Shown here: positions 25,187 to 32,637 of the stretch, piece by piece
Numbering within the stretch: the first letter of the stretch is position 1
Layout: each line of letters starts with the position of its first letter
Assembly (NCBI GenBank): GCA_964386435.1
Contig: CAYLSV010000007.1
Span: 12,655-76,654, forward strand
DNA: 64,000 nucleotides
Direction: 5' to 3'
From: CAYLSV01 sp964386435
GTDB lineage: Bacteria; Planctomycetota; Phycisphaerae; Tepidisphaerales; Tepidisphaeraceae
The notes under the pieces: generated by a model
What the model saw: the letters and a program-made list of their open reading frames with translations, nothing else
Told to the model about the DNA's origin: nothing
Database searches by the model: none
Position numbers and translations under genes: made by a program

Positions 25187-25290
25187 GTCGCTGAAACCCC
25201 CACCGCTGCGTAGCAGCGGGGCTACGCACGCGCTTCAACCGGATCGGNNNNNNNNNNCCCGCTGCTACGCAGGGGTGGGGGTTTCAGCGA
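25187..25290. repeat. Dispersed palindromic repeat containing an assembly gap
   Basis: Left arm from 25187 (GTCGCTGAAACCCCCACCGC, then TGCGTAGCAGCGGGGCTACG) and inverted right arm 25258-25290 ending GTTTCAGCGA. Ten Ns lie between them, immediately before the right arm. Arms match the family at 7489-7596 and 55919-56070. The gap 25101-25412 holds no gene; apart from this element I see nothing in it. Confidence 0.8.
25248..25257. other. Assembly gap (10 Ns)
   Basis: A run of exactly ten Ns inside the palindrome. The fixed size implies a scaffolding placeholder of unknown true length, so sequence may be missing here. Confidence 0.97.
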
Positions 25291-25412
25291 TGCACGCATG
25301 CCCGGACAGGCAGAATGTGGTTGGTCGTGCCTGTTGCGTCCAGAGCGGAGTCAACCTCGCCGCCACGTGGCGGAGGTCCGGCCACCTGCGACGTTGATCA
25401 ATTACCAATCAT

Positions 25413-25655
25413 TCACCTGACGATAATCGACTCAGGCCGGGGGATGTTGCTGGCGTCGTAGTCGATGGTCAGCTTGTCCTGAAGGATTTCGCGGATGGCG
25501 ATTTCGGTGAGGGTGAGTTTTTCGTCCTCGCCGATCTCGACCATCGGGCGGCTGCCGGCGAGCAATTCGCGGAGGCGGCGTTGGACCAGGGCGGTCAGCT
25601 TGAACCGGCCGCCGACCTTTTGGACGATCTCGTCGCTCTTGAGGGCTTCGATCAT
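25413..25655 (-). CDS. rpoZ: RNA polymerase omega subunit
   Basis: An 80-residue protein with the omega pattern: KVGGRFKLTALVQRRLRELLAGSRP and a later LTEIAIREILQDKLTID (key residues are the GRFKLT and R-L-REL of the first helix and the A-x-x-EI of the last). Omega promotes assembly of the beta-prime subunit into RNA polymerase. The start is the ATG at 25655; a much longer reading upstream crosses the non-coding gap. No gmk or spoT homologue, its frequent neighbours, adjoins it here. Confidence 0.8.
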   Translation of the reverse strand: MIEALKSDEIVQKVGGRFKLTALVQRRLRELLAGSRPMVEIGEDEKLTLTEIAIREILQDKLTIDYDASNIPRPESIIVR

Positions 25656-26024
25656 AAGGACGCCCACGATAGGACCGGCCGAGGGTGGAGGCAGGGTTTG
25701 GCGGCAGATTTTTGGAGCATCCTCATCAAGCCGGGTCGGGTGCGGGACGAAACTAGGGGTGCAGCCCTGACAGATGTCGGGGCGGGACCGGCCGAGTGGC
25801 GGGTTCCGGCCACGACGGCCTGCCCCCGGCACCACTTGTGGTGCGGCACCTGAGTTGGGTGTCAGGGCCCGGAGCGCCGAGAGGCCGCGCCGGCCCGCCC
25901 GCCACCGGCGACGCCGGATTGGGGGCGGCGGCCCGGGAGTCGTGAGTGCTTCAACGACGCCGCCGCCAACGACGGGGAGAGCAAGGAAGTTTGGGTGAAT
26001 CACCCAAGGACCAGGAGAACGATC
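25656..26024. other. Non-coding gap upstream of pilin gene
   Basis: A 369-bp gap between divergent rpoZ and the Flp-type pilin gene. It contains a perfect GCACCAC-tt-GTGGTGC palindrome at 25829-25844 and GC-rich stems, but I recognise no RNA family, promoter consensus or short gene in it. Confidence 0.5.
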
Positions 26025-26207
26025 ATGAACCTGATCAAGCGTGAAATGAACCGTCTCGTCAAGGACGAGCAGGGCGGCGAAATGCTCGAGTACGCCCTCA
26101 TCGCGGGCCTGCTCGTCGTGGCAGCCATCGCCGTCGTGACCTTCGTGGGCGGCCAGATCCGCGCCACGTGGAGCAACGTCGGCCAGAGCCTGCGTGACGC
26201 CCGGTAA
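26025..26207 (+). CDS. Flp/Fap-type type IVb pilin
   Basis: A 60-residue pilin precursor. The basic leader is followed by QGGEMLEYALIAGLLVVAAI: cleavage after Gly17 would leave Glu22 at position +5 and Tyr23 at +6, as in Flp pilins, followed by the hydrophobic helix that packs in the fibre. The C-terminal FVGGQIRATWSNVGQSL is also typical. The ATG at 26025 is preceded by AGGAGAA, a strong ribosome binding site. No tad or cpa assembly genes are in the window, so the machinery is elsewhere. A good intrinsic terminator follows at 26248-26281, consistent with a single abundant transcript. Confidence 0.85.
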   Translation: MNLIKREMNRLVKDEQGGEMLEYALIAGLLVVAAIAVVTFVGGQIRATWSNVGQSLRDAR

Positions 26208-26247
26208 CGCGGCGTGACGTCGAACCGACACCACACCTTCAACCCCC

Positions 26248-26281
26248 GACGCCGCGCCGGCTTGGCGCGGCGTCGGCTTTT
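26248..26281 (+). terminator. Intrinsic terminator of pilin gene
   Basis: GACGCCGCGCC and GGCGCGGCGTC form an 11-bp perfect stem with a 5-nt loop, followed by GGCTTTT, 40 nt after the pilin stop codon. Confidence 0.85.
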
Positions 26282-26299
26282 GGTGTTCCCGAACGAACA

Positions 26300-26327
26300 C
26301 CGCCCCGACCGGTGAGGGTCGGGGCGG
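26300..26327 (-). terminator. Terminator hairpin of DUF11-type gene
   Basis: CCGCCCCGACC and GGTCGGGGCGG, an 11-bp perfect stem with a 6-nt loop, 39 nt beyond the minus-strand stop at 26366. The following minus-strand bases are only moderately T-rich. Confidence 0.65.
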
Positions 26328-26365
26328 CGTGATGAGGTGGGTTGGACGGGCGGGTGCCGGCAACC

Positions 26366-28003
26366 TTACAGGCCGCGGGTCGGCTCCTGCTCGGTCAGCT
26401 CGCTCTTGAGCAGCTCGGTGTTGAGCTTGAGCGTCAGGCGGCCGTTGAACTGACTATCGGCCTTCGCCTTGACGAACCACGACAGGACCTGGCCGGGCTC
26501 GATGGTTTGGACCGGGGCAAACGTCAGGGTTTGGCCGTTGGCGGTGATGGCGCTGTCGCCGTCACCCTCGACAAAGCTCAAGCCCTCGGGCAGCGCGGCG
26601 GTGATGACCACGTTCTGGTCGTTGCCGGTGCCTTCGTTGAGCAGTTGGATCTCGTAGATCGTCTCGCCGCCGACGGCGACGGGGTCGACGCTGTCGATGA
26701 CCTCAAGCTGCAGGGCCGGGGCCCCGACAATCACGAGCTCTGCGACGCCGGTGTCCTCGGCGATGGCCAGCTCGGTGCGGGCGCAGACGCTGCGGGCCAC
26801 GGCGGCAAGGCTGATGTCGCCCGGCTCGACCGTGTCGACCTCGACGAAGAACGAGCGGCTCTCGCCGGCGGCCAAGTCGCCGATGCGGAGGCCGGCCGAG
26901 TCGCCATCACCCATTTCGCCGGCGGCGAGTTGGGCCTCGGGGTCGCCGAACTCGCCGGCACCGATGCGTGCGATCTCGCCGATGCCGTCGGCGTCGACGC
27001 CCACGGCGGTGTTGTAGGCCGGGCTTTCGCCCTCGTTGGTCACGGTGACGCGGAACCGGGCGGTGTCGCCGACCAGGCCGTAGTCGCTGTCGGCCATGAC
27101 CTGCAGATCAAGCTCGGGGGCGATCACGCGGATCGCCGACCGCTCGCTCTGGGCCTCGTCCAACTCGCTCTTGGCAATGGCGTAGCTGGCCGGGAACTCG
27201 CCCGGCTGCTCGGCCAGGACGACGATCCGCTGCTCCAGGCTCTGGCCCGGCTGCAAATCGCCCATCTCGAAGCTGACCTCACGATCAGCACCCTCGGCCA
27301 TCAGGCCCTCGGGCAGCATTTCGTAGAGCGTGACGTCCTCGGCGACCGTTTCGCCGCTGTTGGTCACGGTGTAGACGATCTCGCCCGGCTCGCAGACGCC
27401 GATGACCTCGGGGGCCATGCGGGTGATCTCGATGTTCGGGTTGACCACGGCCAGCGGCACGCAGACGCCGCGCTCGAAGTCGTAGGTGGTGCAGGCCTGC
27501 AAATCGCCGGCGCTGCGGGCGACGCCGGTGATCGTGATCTGGCGGGCCTCACCGGCGGGCAGGGTGCCCATCCGGAACACGGCCATGCCGCGGCCTTCGG
27601 TGTGGCCGTCCTTCAGCTCGTCCTGGGCCGGCTCGGCGCTGATGAACTCGAAGCCTTCGGGCAGCTCTTCGGTGACGCGGACGCCTGAAAGGTCGCCGTC
27701 GGTCTCGTTGGCCACGGTGACGACATACTTGAACTCGCGGCCGGCCATGATCGTCTCGGGGAACGTCTTGGCGATGACCAGCTCGTCGCCGGCGGTGACG
27801 GTTTGGGCCTCAATCTCCTGGGCGGAGGCAAAGCCGACGGTTGCGCCGCCGGGGACGGTCAGGCCGACTTCTTCGTCGGGGTCAACGATGATCTCGTCGT
27901 CATCGGTCTCGGCCTCGCAGCCGGCACCGGCCAGGGTGAGAGCGGCGACGGCGGAGAACAGGGCGGTGCGGGTGAGCCAAGGCTTGAGGTCGAGGGGGGT
28001 CAT
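26366..28003 (-). CDS. DUF11-type repeat lipoprotein
   Basis: A 545-residue predicted lipoprotein: signal peptide ending ALTLAGAGC with the lipoprotein cysteine. The mature protein has an acidic stretch (ETDDDEIIVDPDEE) and then four immunoglobulin-like beta repeats of the DUF11/conserved-repeat type, each containing a V-x-x-V-T-x-x-N-x-G/T-D pattern and a x-LPEGxxF/M-x segment (EELPEGFEFIS, YEMLPEGLMAEG, ALPEGLSFVEG). Such repeats form stalks of cell-surface proteins; in planctomycetes and chlamydiae related repeats occur in cysteine-rich envelope proteins. The ATG at 28003 is chosen for its signal peptide. It is convergent with the pilin gene across two hairpins. Confidence 0.78.
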   Translation of the reverse strand: MTPLDLKPWLTRTALFSAVAALTLAGAGCEAETDDDEIIVDPDEEVGLTVPGGATVGFASAQEIEAQTVTAGDELVIAKTFPETIMAGREFKYVVTVANETDGDLSGVRVTEELPEGFEFISAEPAQDELKDGHTEGRGMAVFRMGTLPAGEARQITITGVARSAGDLQACTTYDFERGVCVPLAVVNPNIEITRMAPEVIGVCEPGEIVYTVTNSGETVAEDVTLYEMLPEGLMAEGADREVSFEMGDLQPGQSLEQRIVVLAEQPGEFPASYAIAKSELDEAQSERSAIRVIAPELDLQVMADSDYGLVGDTARFRVTVTNEGESPAYNTAVGVDADGIGEIARIGAGEFGDPEAQLAAGEMGDGDSAGLRIGDLAAGESRSFFVEVDTVEPGDISLAAVARSVCARTELAIAEDTGVAELVIVGAPALQLEVIDSVDPVAVGGETIYEIQLLNEGTGNDQNVVITAALPEGLSFVEGDGDSAITANGQTLTFAPVQTIEPGQVLSWFVKAKADSQFNGRLTLKLNTELLKSELTEQEPTRGL

Positions 28004-28218
28004 GGGTAAATGCTCCGGGTGAAAGTCGATTCGATGTGCAGATGAAGACGCGGCAATGCCGCGACGGAGGGCGGGGTTGCAAGCGGCGTGCGAGGTCCGA
28101 GAAAATGGCGAGGTTCTGCGAAAACGGCCGACCCGCCGGCGAATCTGTCGCCCAGCCCGCCGGGCATGCGACACGGCGTCGTGGTGGCTGAAGAAGTGGC
28201 GACATAGGCTCGGCGGCC

Positions 28219-29136
28219 TTGCGATGCTTTTACAGTGAGCGCTACCACGTCGACCTGCCGCCGGGCCACGTGTTCCCGATGGGCAAGTTCCGTCTGGCCG
28301 CGGCCGAGCTGCGGGCCGATGGGACGGCAACGGAGGTCGTGGACGCCGGGCTGATCCCGCGCGAGGATCTGCTGCGGGTGCATACCGCCGAATACGTGCG
28401 GTCCATCGAGGAAGCCGATTTGCCCCCGGCGGCGGCGAAGAAGCTGGGGCTGCCGCCCTCGGCGGCGCTGGCCCGGCGGTCGTACGCGGCCGTCGCCGGG
28501 ACGCTGGCCGCGGCGCGGGCGGCCCTTGCCGACGGCCTCGCCTGCAACCTGGCCGGCGGCACGCACCACAGCTTCGCCGACCGCGGCGAGGGGTTTTGCG
28601 TTTTCAACGATGTCGCCGTGGCGATCCGGGTGCTGCGGAGCGAGGAGCCGTTCCTGCAGAGCATGGTCATCGACCTCGACGCCCACCAAGGCAACGGCAC
28701 GCACGACATATTCAACAGCGACCCGAACACGTTCACGTACAGCGTCCACGTCGGCCGCAACTACCCGTCGGCGAAGCAGCCGGGCGATCTCGACGTGCCG
28801 CTGCCGCGGTGGGTCGGCGGTGACGAATACCTGAGCGCGGTCGACGCCACGCTGCCGGCGGCGGCCGAGCGGTTTGAGCCGGATCTGGCGTTCTACATCG
28901 CCGGCGTCGACGTCCACGAGGCCGACCGGTTCGGGCAGATGAAGCTGACGAAGCCCGAGATGCGGCAGCGGGACGAGCGGGTGCTGAACCTGCTGCGGGA
29001 TTGGGGCGTGCCGACCGTCATCCTTTACGGCGGCGGCTACCAGCCGACGACCGAGCGGACGGCGACCCTGCACGCCGAAGGGGTTAGGGCAGCGCGGCGG
29101 CGTTGGGACTTTGAGCGCCGGACCTACCGCACGTAG
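28219..29136 (+). CDS. Histone deacetylase family protein, class IV-like
   Basis: A 305-residue arginase/deacetylase-fold hydrolase. The zinc site and active-site residues are present: LAGGTHHSFADRGEGFCVFND with His116-His117, MVIDLDAHQGNGT with the D-x-D-A-H ligand cluster at 152-156, FYIAGVDVHEADRFG with the third ligand region, and the glycine-rich ILYGGGYQP near the end. The overall pattern is closest to the HDAC11-like class IV group common in bacteria. It should remove acyl groups from lysine or polyamines. The start is a TTG at 28219: the next in-frame start would cut off the CFYSERYHVDLPPGHVFPM segment that the family needs. A 14-bp perfect stem hairpin follows. Confidence 0.85.
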   Translation: MRCFYSERYHVDLPPGHVFPMGKFRLAAAELRADGTATEVVDAGLIPREDLLRVHTAEYVRSIEEADLPPAAAKKLGLPPSAALARRSYAAVAGTLAAARAALADGLACNLAGGTHHSFADRGEGFCVFNDVAVAIRVLRSEEPFLQSMVIDLDAHQGNGTHDIFNSDPNTFTYSVHVGRNYPSAKQPGDLDVPLPRWVGGDEYLSAVDATLPAAAERFEPDLAFYIAGVDVHEADRFGQMKLTKPEMRQRDERVLNLLRDWGVPTVILYGGGYQPTTERTATLHAEGVRAARRRWDFERRTYRT

Positions 29137-29140
29137 TGCA

Positions 29141-29185
29141 GCGGCTACCGCAGCAAGATCCGCAGACTCTCGCTGCGGTAGCCGC
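29141..29185 (+). terminator. Terminator hairpin after HDAC-like gene
   Basis: GCGGCTACCGCAGC and GCTGCGGTAGCCGC are perfect 14-bp arms 17 nt apart, starting 5 nt after the stop. A second small hairpin, GCGACGC-cac-GCGTCGC, overlaps its end at 29184-29200. There is no T-run. Confidence 0.6.
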
Positions 29186-29227
29186 GACGCCACGCGTCGC
29201 AGGTCCGGGGCGGCGTACCGTCGAACC

Positions 29228-31069
29228 ATGTGCGGCATCGCCGGTTGGTTCAGCACGACGGGCGACATCGACCGCGCCGTCGTCACCGCCATGGGCGACG
29301 CCCTCGCCCACCGCGGCCCCGATGGCGGCGGCACGTGGTTCAGCGACGATAACCGCCTCGGCCTCGCCCACCGCCGACTCGCCATCCTCGACCCTGAGCC
29401 GCGCAGCGATCAACCGTTCGAGGAGGCCGGCCACGTGCTGGTCTTCAACGGCGAAATCTACAACCACCGCGACTTGAGAAAGCGTCTGCCGGGGCCGTGG
29501 CGGACGGAGGGCGACACGGAGACGCTGCTGCGGTTGCTGCGGACAATGCCGACGCCGGAGGCGCTGGGGCTGATCGAGGGCATGTATGCCTTCGCTTGGT
29601 GGGACGGCGGGCGGCGGGCGCTGACGCTCGCCCGTGATCCGTTCGGGCAGAAGCCGCTGTTCGTCGCCGACGTGGCGGGCGGCGTCGCCTTCGCCAGCGA
29701 GCTGGCGGCGCTGCGGCGGGTGCCCGGCCTCGACCTGGGTGTCAGCCGGGCGGCGCTCATCGAGTACCTGAGGTGGGGCTACGTCCCCGAGCCGAAGACG
29801 ATCCACCGGCACGTGGAGAAGCTGCCGCACGGGGCCTGGCGTCGGTACGCGTCGGCCGGCGGGCGGGACCACGACGTGCCGGCGGCGTGCGACGTGGCCG
29901 CGGCGTNNNNNNNNNNCACCTCCGCCGACGCCGTGCGGCGGCACGTGCTGGCGGCAACCGACCGGCAACTGATCAGCGACGTGCCGATCGGTGTGTTGCT
30001 CTCGGGCGGCATCGACAGCAGCGTCGTCGCCGCCGCGGCCGTGGCGGCGCGGCGGGGGCCGGTGCGGACCTTCTGCGTCGGCTTCGACGATTCGCGGTAC
30101 GACGAGCGGCCCTTCGCCCGGCGGGTGGCCGAGCATCTGGGTACCGATCACGCCGACGCGACGGTGTCGCCCGACGTGGCGGAGGACTTGCCGAAGCTCG
30201 TTCGGCACTACGGCGAGCCGTTCGCCGACAGCAGCGCGCTGCCGACGTTTCACCTGTCGAAGTTTGTCAGCCGGCACGTCAAGGTCGCCCTCGGCGGCGA
30301 TGGCGGCGATGAACTGTTCGGCGGCTACGAGCGGTACTGGGCGTTTGCCCAGAGCGGCCTCTTTTGGCCACTCGGTTCGCCGATGCGGCTGCTGGCCGGG
30401 CTGCTGCCGGCGGGGCATCCGAAGGGCAAAGTCGCCAAGTTCCGGCGGTTCGCCCGGGCGATGCACTTCCAGCCGGAGCTGCGGTACCTGAGCCTGGTCC
30501 GCCTGTTCGACGCCGACCAACTGCGGCAACTCACCGGCGACGCCGAGAAGCCGACGCCGCACGAGGCGTTGCTCGGGCGACTGCTGCGGCAGCAGGGCCA
30601 TTGGCCGATCGCGGCGGCGGCGGCGCTGGATCGGCAGACGTACCTGGTGGACGATTTGCACGCGAAGGTGGACCGGGCGTCGATGGCGTGTTCGCTGGAG
30701 GTCCGCTCGCCGTTCATGGACCGGCGGCTCATGACGCTGGCCGGGCGGCTGCGGGACGACCACCTGATGCTCGGCCGCCGGCACGGCAAGCGGCGGCTGC
30801 GCGAGGCGTTCGCCGGCGACCTGCCGAGCGAGGTCTTCGACCGGCGGAAAATGGGGTTCGCCCTGCCCATCGGCGACTGGTTCCGCGGGCCGCTGCGGGG
30901 CATGCTGCGGGAGCACGTGCTGGACCCCGGCGGCTTCTGCGCCGCCCACCTCGACGCCGTTGCCGTCCGCAGGCTCATCGACGAGCACGACGCCGGCCGT
31001 GACCATGGGCAGCGGCTCTATGCCCTGCTGTTTCTGGAGGTGTGGGCGCGGGAGTTCGGGGCGACGTAG
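29228..31069 (+). CDS. asnB: Asparagine synthase (glutamine-hydrolysing), with assembly gap
   Basis: About 613 residues including the gap. It converts aspartate, ATP and glutamine to asparagine. The start at 29228 places the catalytic Cys at position 2 (MCGIAGWFS), as needed for the N-terminal glutaminase domain, which also shows HRGPDGGGTW and VFNGEIYN. The synthetase domain has SDVPIGVLLSGGIDSSVVAAAA with the pyrophosphate loop, HYGEPFADSSALPTFHLSKF, ALGGDGGDELFGGYERYW, and KVDRASMACSLEVRSPFMD. Ten Ns at 29907-29916 interrupt it around residue 227, just before the SDVPIG helix; the frame happens to be kept, but an unknown number of residues may be missing. In planctomycetes such proteins often serve envelope or glycan modification instead of amino-acid supply. 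Confidence 0.9.
   Translation: MCGIAGWFSTTGDIDRAVVTAMGDALAHRGPDGGGTWFSDDNRLGLAHRRLAILDPEPRSDQPFEEAGHVLVFNGEIYNHRDLRKRLPGPWRTEGDTETLLRLLRTMPTPEALGLIEGMYAFAWWDGGRRALTLARDPFGQKPLFVADVAGGVAFASELAALRRVPGLDLGVSRAALIEYLRWGYVPEPKTIHRHVEKLPHGAWRRYASAGGRDHDVPAACDVAAAXXXXTSADAVRRHVLAATDRQLISDVPIGVLLSGGIDSSVVAAAAVAARRGPVRTFCVGFDDSRYDERPFARRVAEHLGTDHADATVSPDVAEDLPKLVRHYGEPFADSSALPTFHLSKFVSRHVKVALGGDGGDELFGGYERYWAFAQSGLFWPLGSPMRLLAGLLPAGHPKGKVAKFRRFARAMHFQPELRYLSLVRLFDADQLRQLTGDAEKPTPHEALLGRLLRQQGHWPIAAAAALDRQTYLVDDLHAKVDRASMACSLEVRSPFMDRRLMTLAGRLRDDHLMLGRRHGKRRLREAFAGDLPSEVFDRRKMGFALPIGDWFRGPLRGMLREHVLDPGGFCAAHLDAVAVRRLIDEHDAGRDHGQRLYALLFLEVWAREFGAT
29907..29916. other. Assembly gap (10 Ns) inside asnB
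   Basis: A second run of exactly ten Ns, within the coding region of the asparagine synthase. It is a placeholder, so the true sequence length here is unknown. Confidence 0.97.
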
Positions 31070-31109
31070 CGGGTAACTCGGCCGACGGTTTCTGGTGTTG
31101 GGCCGCGAA

Positions 31110-32615
31110 TCAGGCGTCATGCGTCGGGCGCAGCTTGGCCTCGATGGCCTCGCGCATCGCGTCGAGCGGGGCGGGGTTGCCGGTCCACTGCTCGAACTGC
31201 GCGGCGGCTTGGTGAGTGAACATGTGGATGCCGCCGATCGCCGTCGCCCCGGCGGCTTGGGCCTGTTGGAGCAGCTTGGTCTTCGGCGGGTTGTAGACGG
31301 CGTCCCAGACGATCGTCTCGGGCGTGAGCTTCGGCAGGTGGCCATCGAATGGAGAGGCGTCGGTGTCGGGCGACATGCCGAGGCTGGTGGTGTTGAGCCA
31401 AGCGTTGGCGGTGGCGCCGGCGAGGGCGGCGAGCGGGGCGTGCTGCACGCCGAACTCGGCGGCGAGGGCGGCGGCCCGATCCTCGGAGCGGTTGTAAATG
31501 GTGACGGCGGCCCCCGCGGCGGCGACGGCGGCGACGGCGGTGCGGCCGGTGCCGCCGGCACCGATCACGCCAACGGTTTTGCCCGCCGGCTCGAGGTTCA
31601 GGCTGGCGAGTATGGCGGCGTGGTCGGTGTTGCGGCCGGCGAGCGTCTCGCCGAAGGTGAGCGTGTTGACCGCGCCGATCTGCCCGGCCAGCGGCTCGAT
31701 CTGGCCGCCGGTTTCACGGAGGTGACGCAGGGCGTTTTCCTTGTGCGGGATCGTGACGCTCAGGCCGCGCAGGTCCAGGGCGTCGTGGCGACCGAAGGTT
31801 TCCATGAACGCCTTGAAGCTCTCCCACCCCGCGGCCACCGGCAGCGGCAGGTAGACGCCGTCGTGGCCGGTCGCGTCGAACGCGGCGTTGTGCACGGCCG
31901 GCGACATGCTGTGGCCCACCGGGTCGCCCACGACGCCGAAGACTTCGGTCGCCGGGGTGAGGTGGTCCCAGCGGTACAGGTCTTTCATCTGCGCGATCGT
32001 CGGCTGGCCGGCGGCGGTTTGGATGTCGTCGCGCAGGGCGGCGAAGCTCAGGAACGCCCCGAACTTCTTGGCCAGCACCCGGCTGGGCAGCCCGGCCTCG
32101 CCCATGCACAGCGCGATCGTCGGCTTGGCCCGGCCGGCGAGCAGATCGAACGCCTCGAGGTTGTCCCGCACGCTGCGGGCGGCCCAGGCGAGCTTCACGA
32201 CCGCCGCCTCGGAGTCGGCCATCTGGGCGTAAAGCTTCGTCAGCGTCGGCGGGCGGCCGGTGAAGTCGTGGCTGCTGACGATGAACGGCGCGGCCGGCTC
32301 CACGCCCCGCTCGACGGCCGCCCATTCGTAGTCGATTAGCGCCCCTTCGGGCGCGTCCTCGAAGCAGCGCTCCAGCAGATCGAGCCGGTCGTCGTCGTCG
32401 AGTTCGCTGTGGCCGCCTTCCCAACTCGGGCGGCAGGTGAGGATCAGCGGCACGTCGAGCCCGCCGACGAGCCTTGGGAAATCGTCGGCGTCCTGCCAGT
32501 AATCGAGCCGCAGCTCCACCACGTCGGCCCCCGCCTCCACGGCCGCGGCGATGTCCCGCCGCCCGGCGTCGATTTGCCCCGGCTCGATCAACAGCGGCAC
32601 GCACAGGCGGGTCAT
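31110..32615 (-). CDS. Fused 3-dehydroquinate dehydratase / shikimate dehydrogenase
   Basis: A 501-residue bifunctional enzyme of aromatic amino-acid biosynthesis. Residues 1-215 form a type I 3-dehydroquinate dehydratase: VVELRLDYW, the catalytic His116 in IVSSHDF, and the Schiff-base Lys141 in AAVVKLAWAA. Residues 225-500 form a shikimate dehydrogenase: GVVGDPVGHSMSPAVHNAAF, SVTIPHKENAL with the catalytic lysine, the NADP site VIGAGGTGRTAVAA, and LNTTSLGMSP. This AroD-AroE order is the one found in plants and some bacteria including chlamydiae. The ATG at 32615 is chosen because everything upstream belongs to the next gene. It lies 22 bp after the YdhS-like gene. Confidence 0.93.
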   Translation of the reverse strand: MTRLCVPLLIEPGQIDAGRRDIAAAVEAGADVVELRLDYWQDADDFPRLVGGLDVPLILTCRPSWEGGHSELDDDDRLDLLERCFEDAPEGALIDYEWAAVERGVEPAAPFIVSSHDFTGRPPTLTKLYAQMADSEAAVVKLAWAARSVRDNLEAFDLLAGRAKPTIALCMGEAGLPSRVLAKKFGAFLSFAALRDDIQTAAGQPTIAQMKDLYRWDHLTPATEVFGVVGDPVGHSMSPAVHNAAFDATGHDGVYLPLPVAAGWESFKAFMETFGRHDALDLRGLSVTIPHKENALRHLRETGGQIEPLAGQIGAVNTLTFGETLAGRNTDHAAILASLNLEPAGKTVGVIGAGGTGRTAVAAVAAAGAAVTIYNRSEDRAAALAAEFGVQHAPLAALAGATANAWLNTTSLGMSPDTDASPFDGHLPKLTPETIVWDAVYNPPKTKLLQQAQAAGATAIGGIHMFTHQAAAQFEQWTGNPAPLDAMREAIEAKLRPTHDA

Positions 32616-32637
32616 CGCGGGGAGCGTAGGGGCGGCG

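Noticed and set aside
25829..25844. Perfect GCACCAC-tt-GTGGTGC palindrome as an operator or terminator
   Set aside because: A two-base loop is too tight for a stable terminator, no T-run follows, and nothing ties it to either neighbouring gene; kept only as a note.
26342..27688. Open frame of 448 codons opposite the DUF11-type lipoprotein
   Set aside because: No recognisable domain, and it covers the terminator hairpin region; the minus strand has a lipobox and repeated beta domains.
29111..29227. Earlier start for asparagine synthase
   Set aside because: The catalytic cysteine must be residue 2 after Met removal, which fixes the start at 29228.
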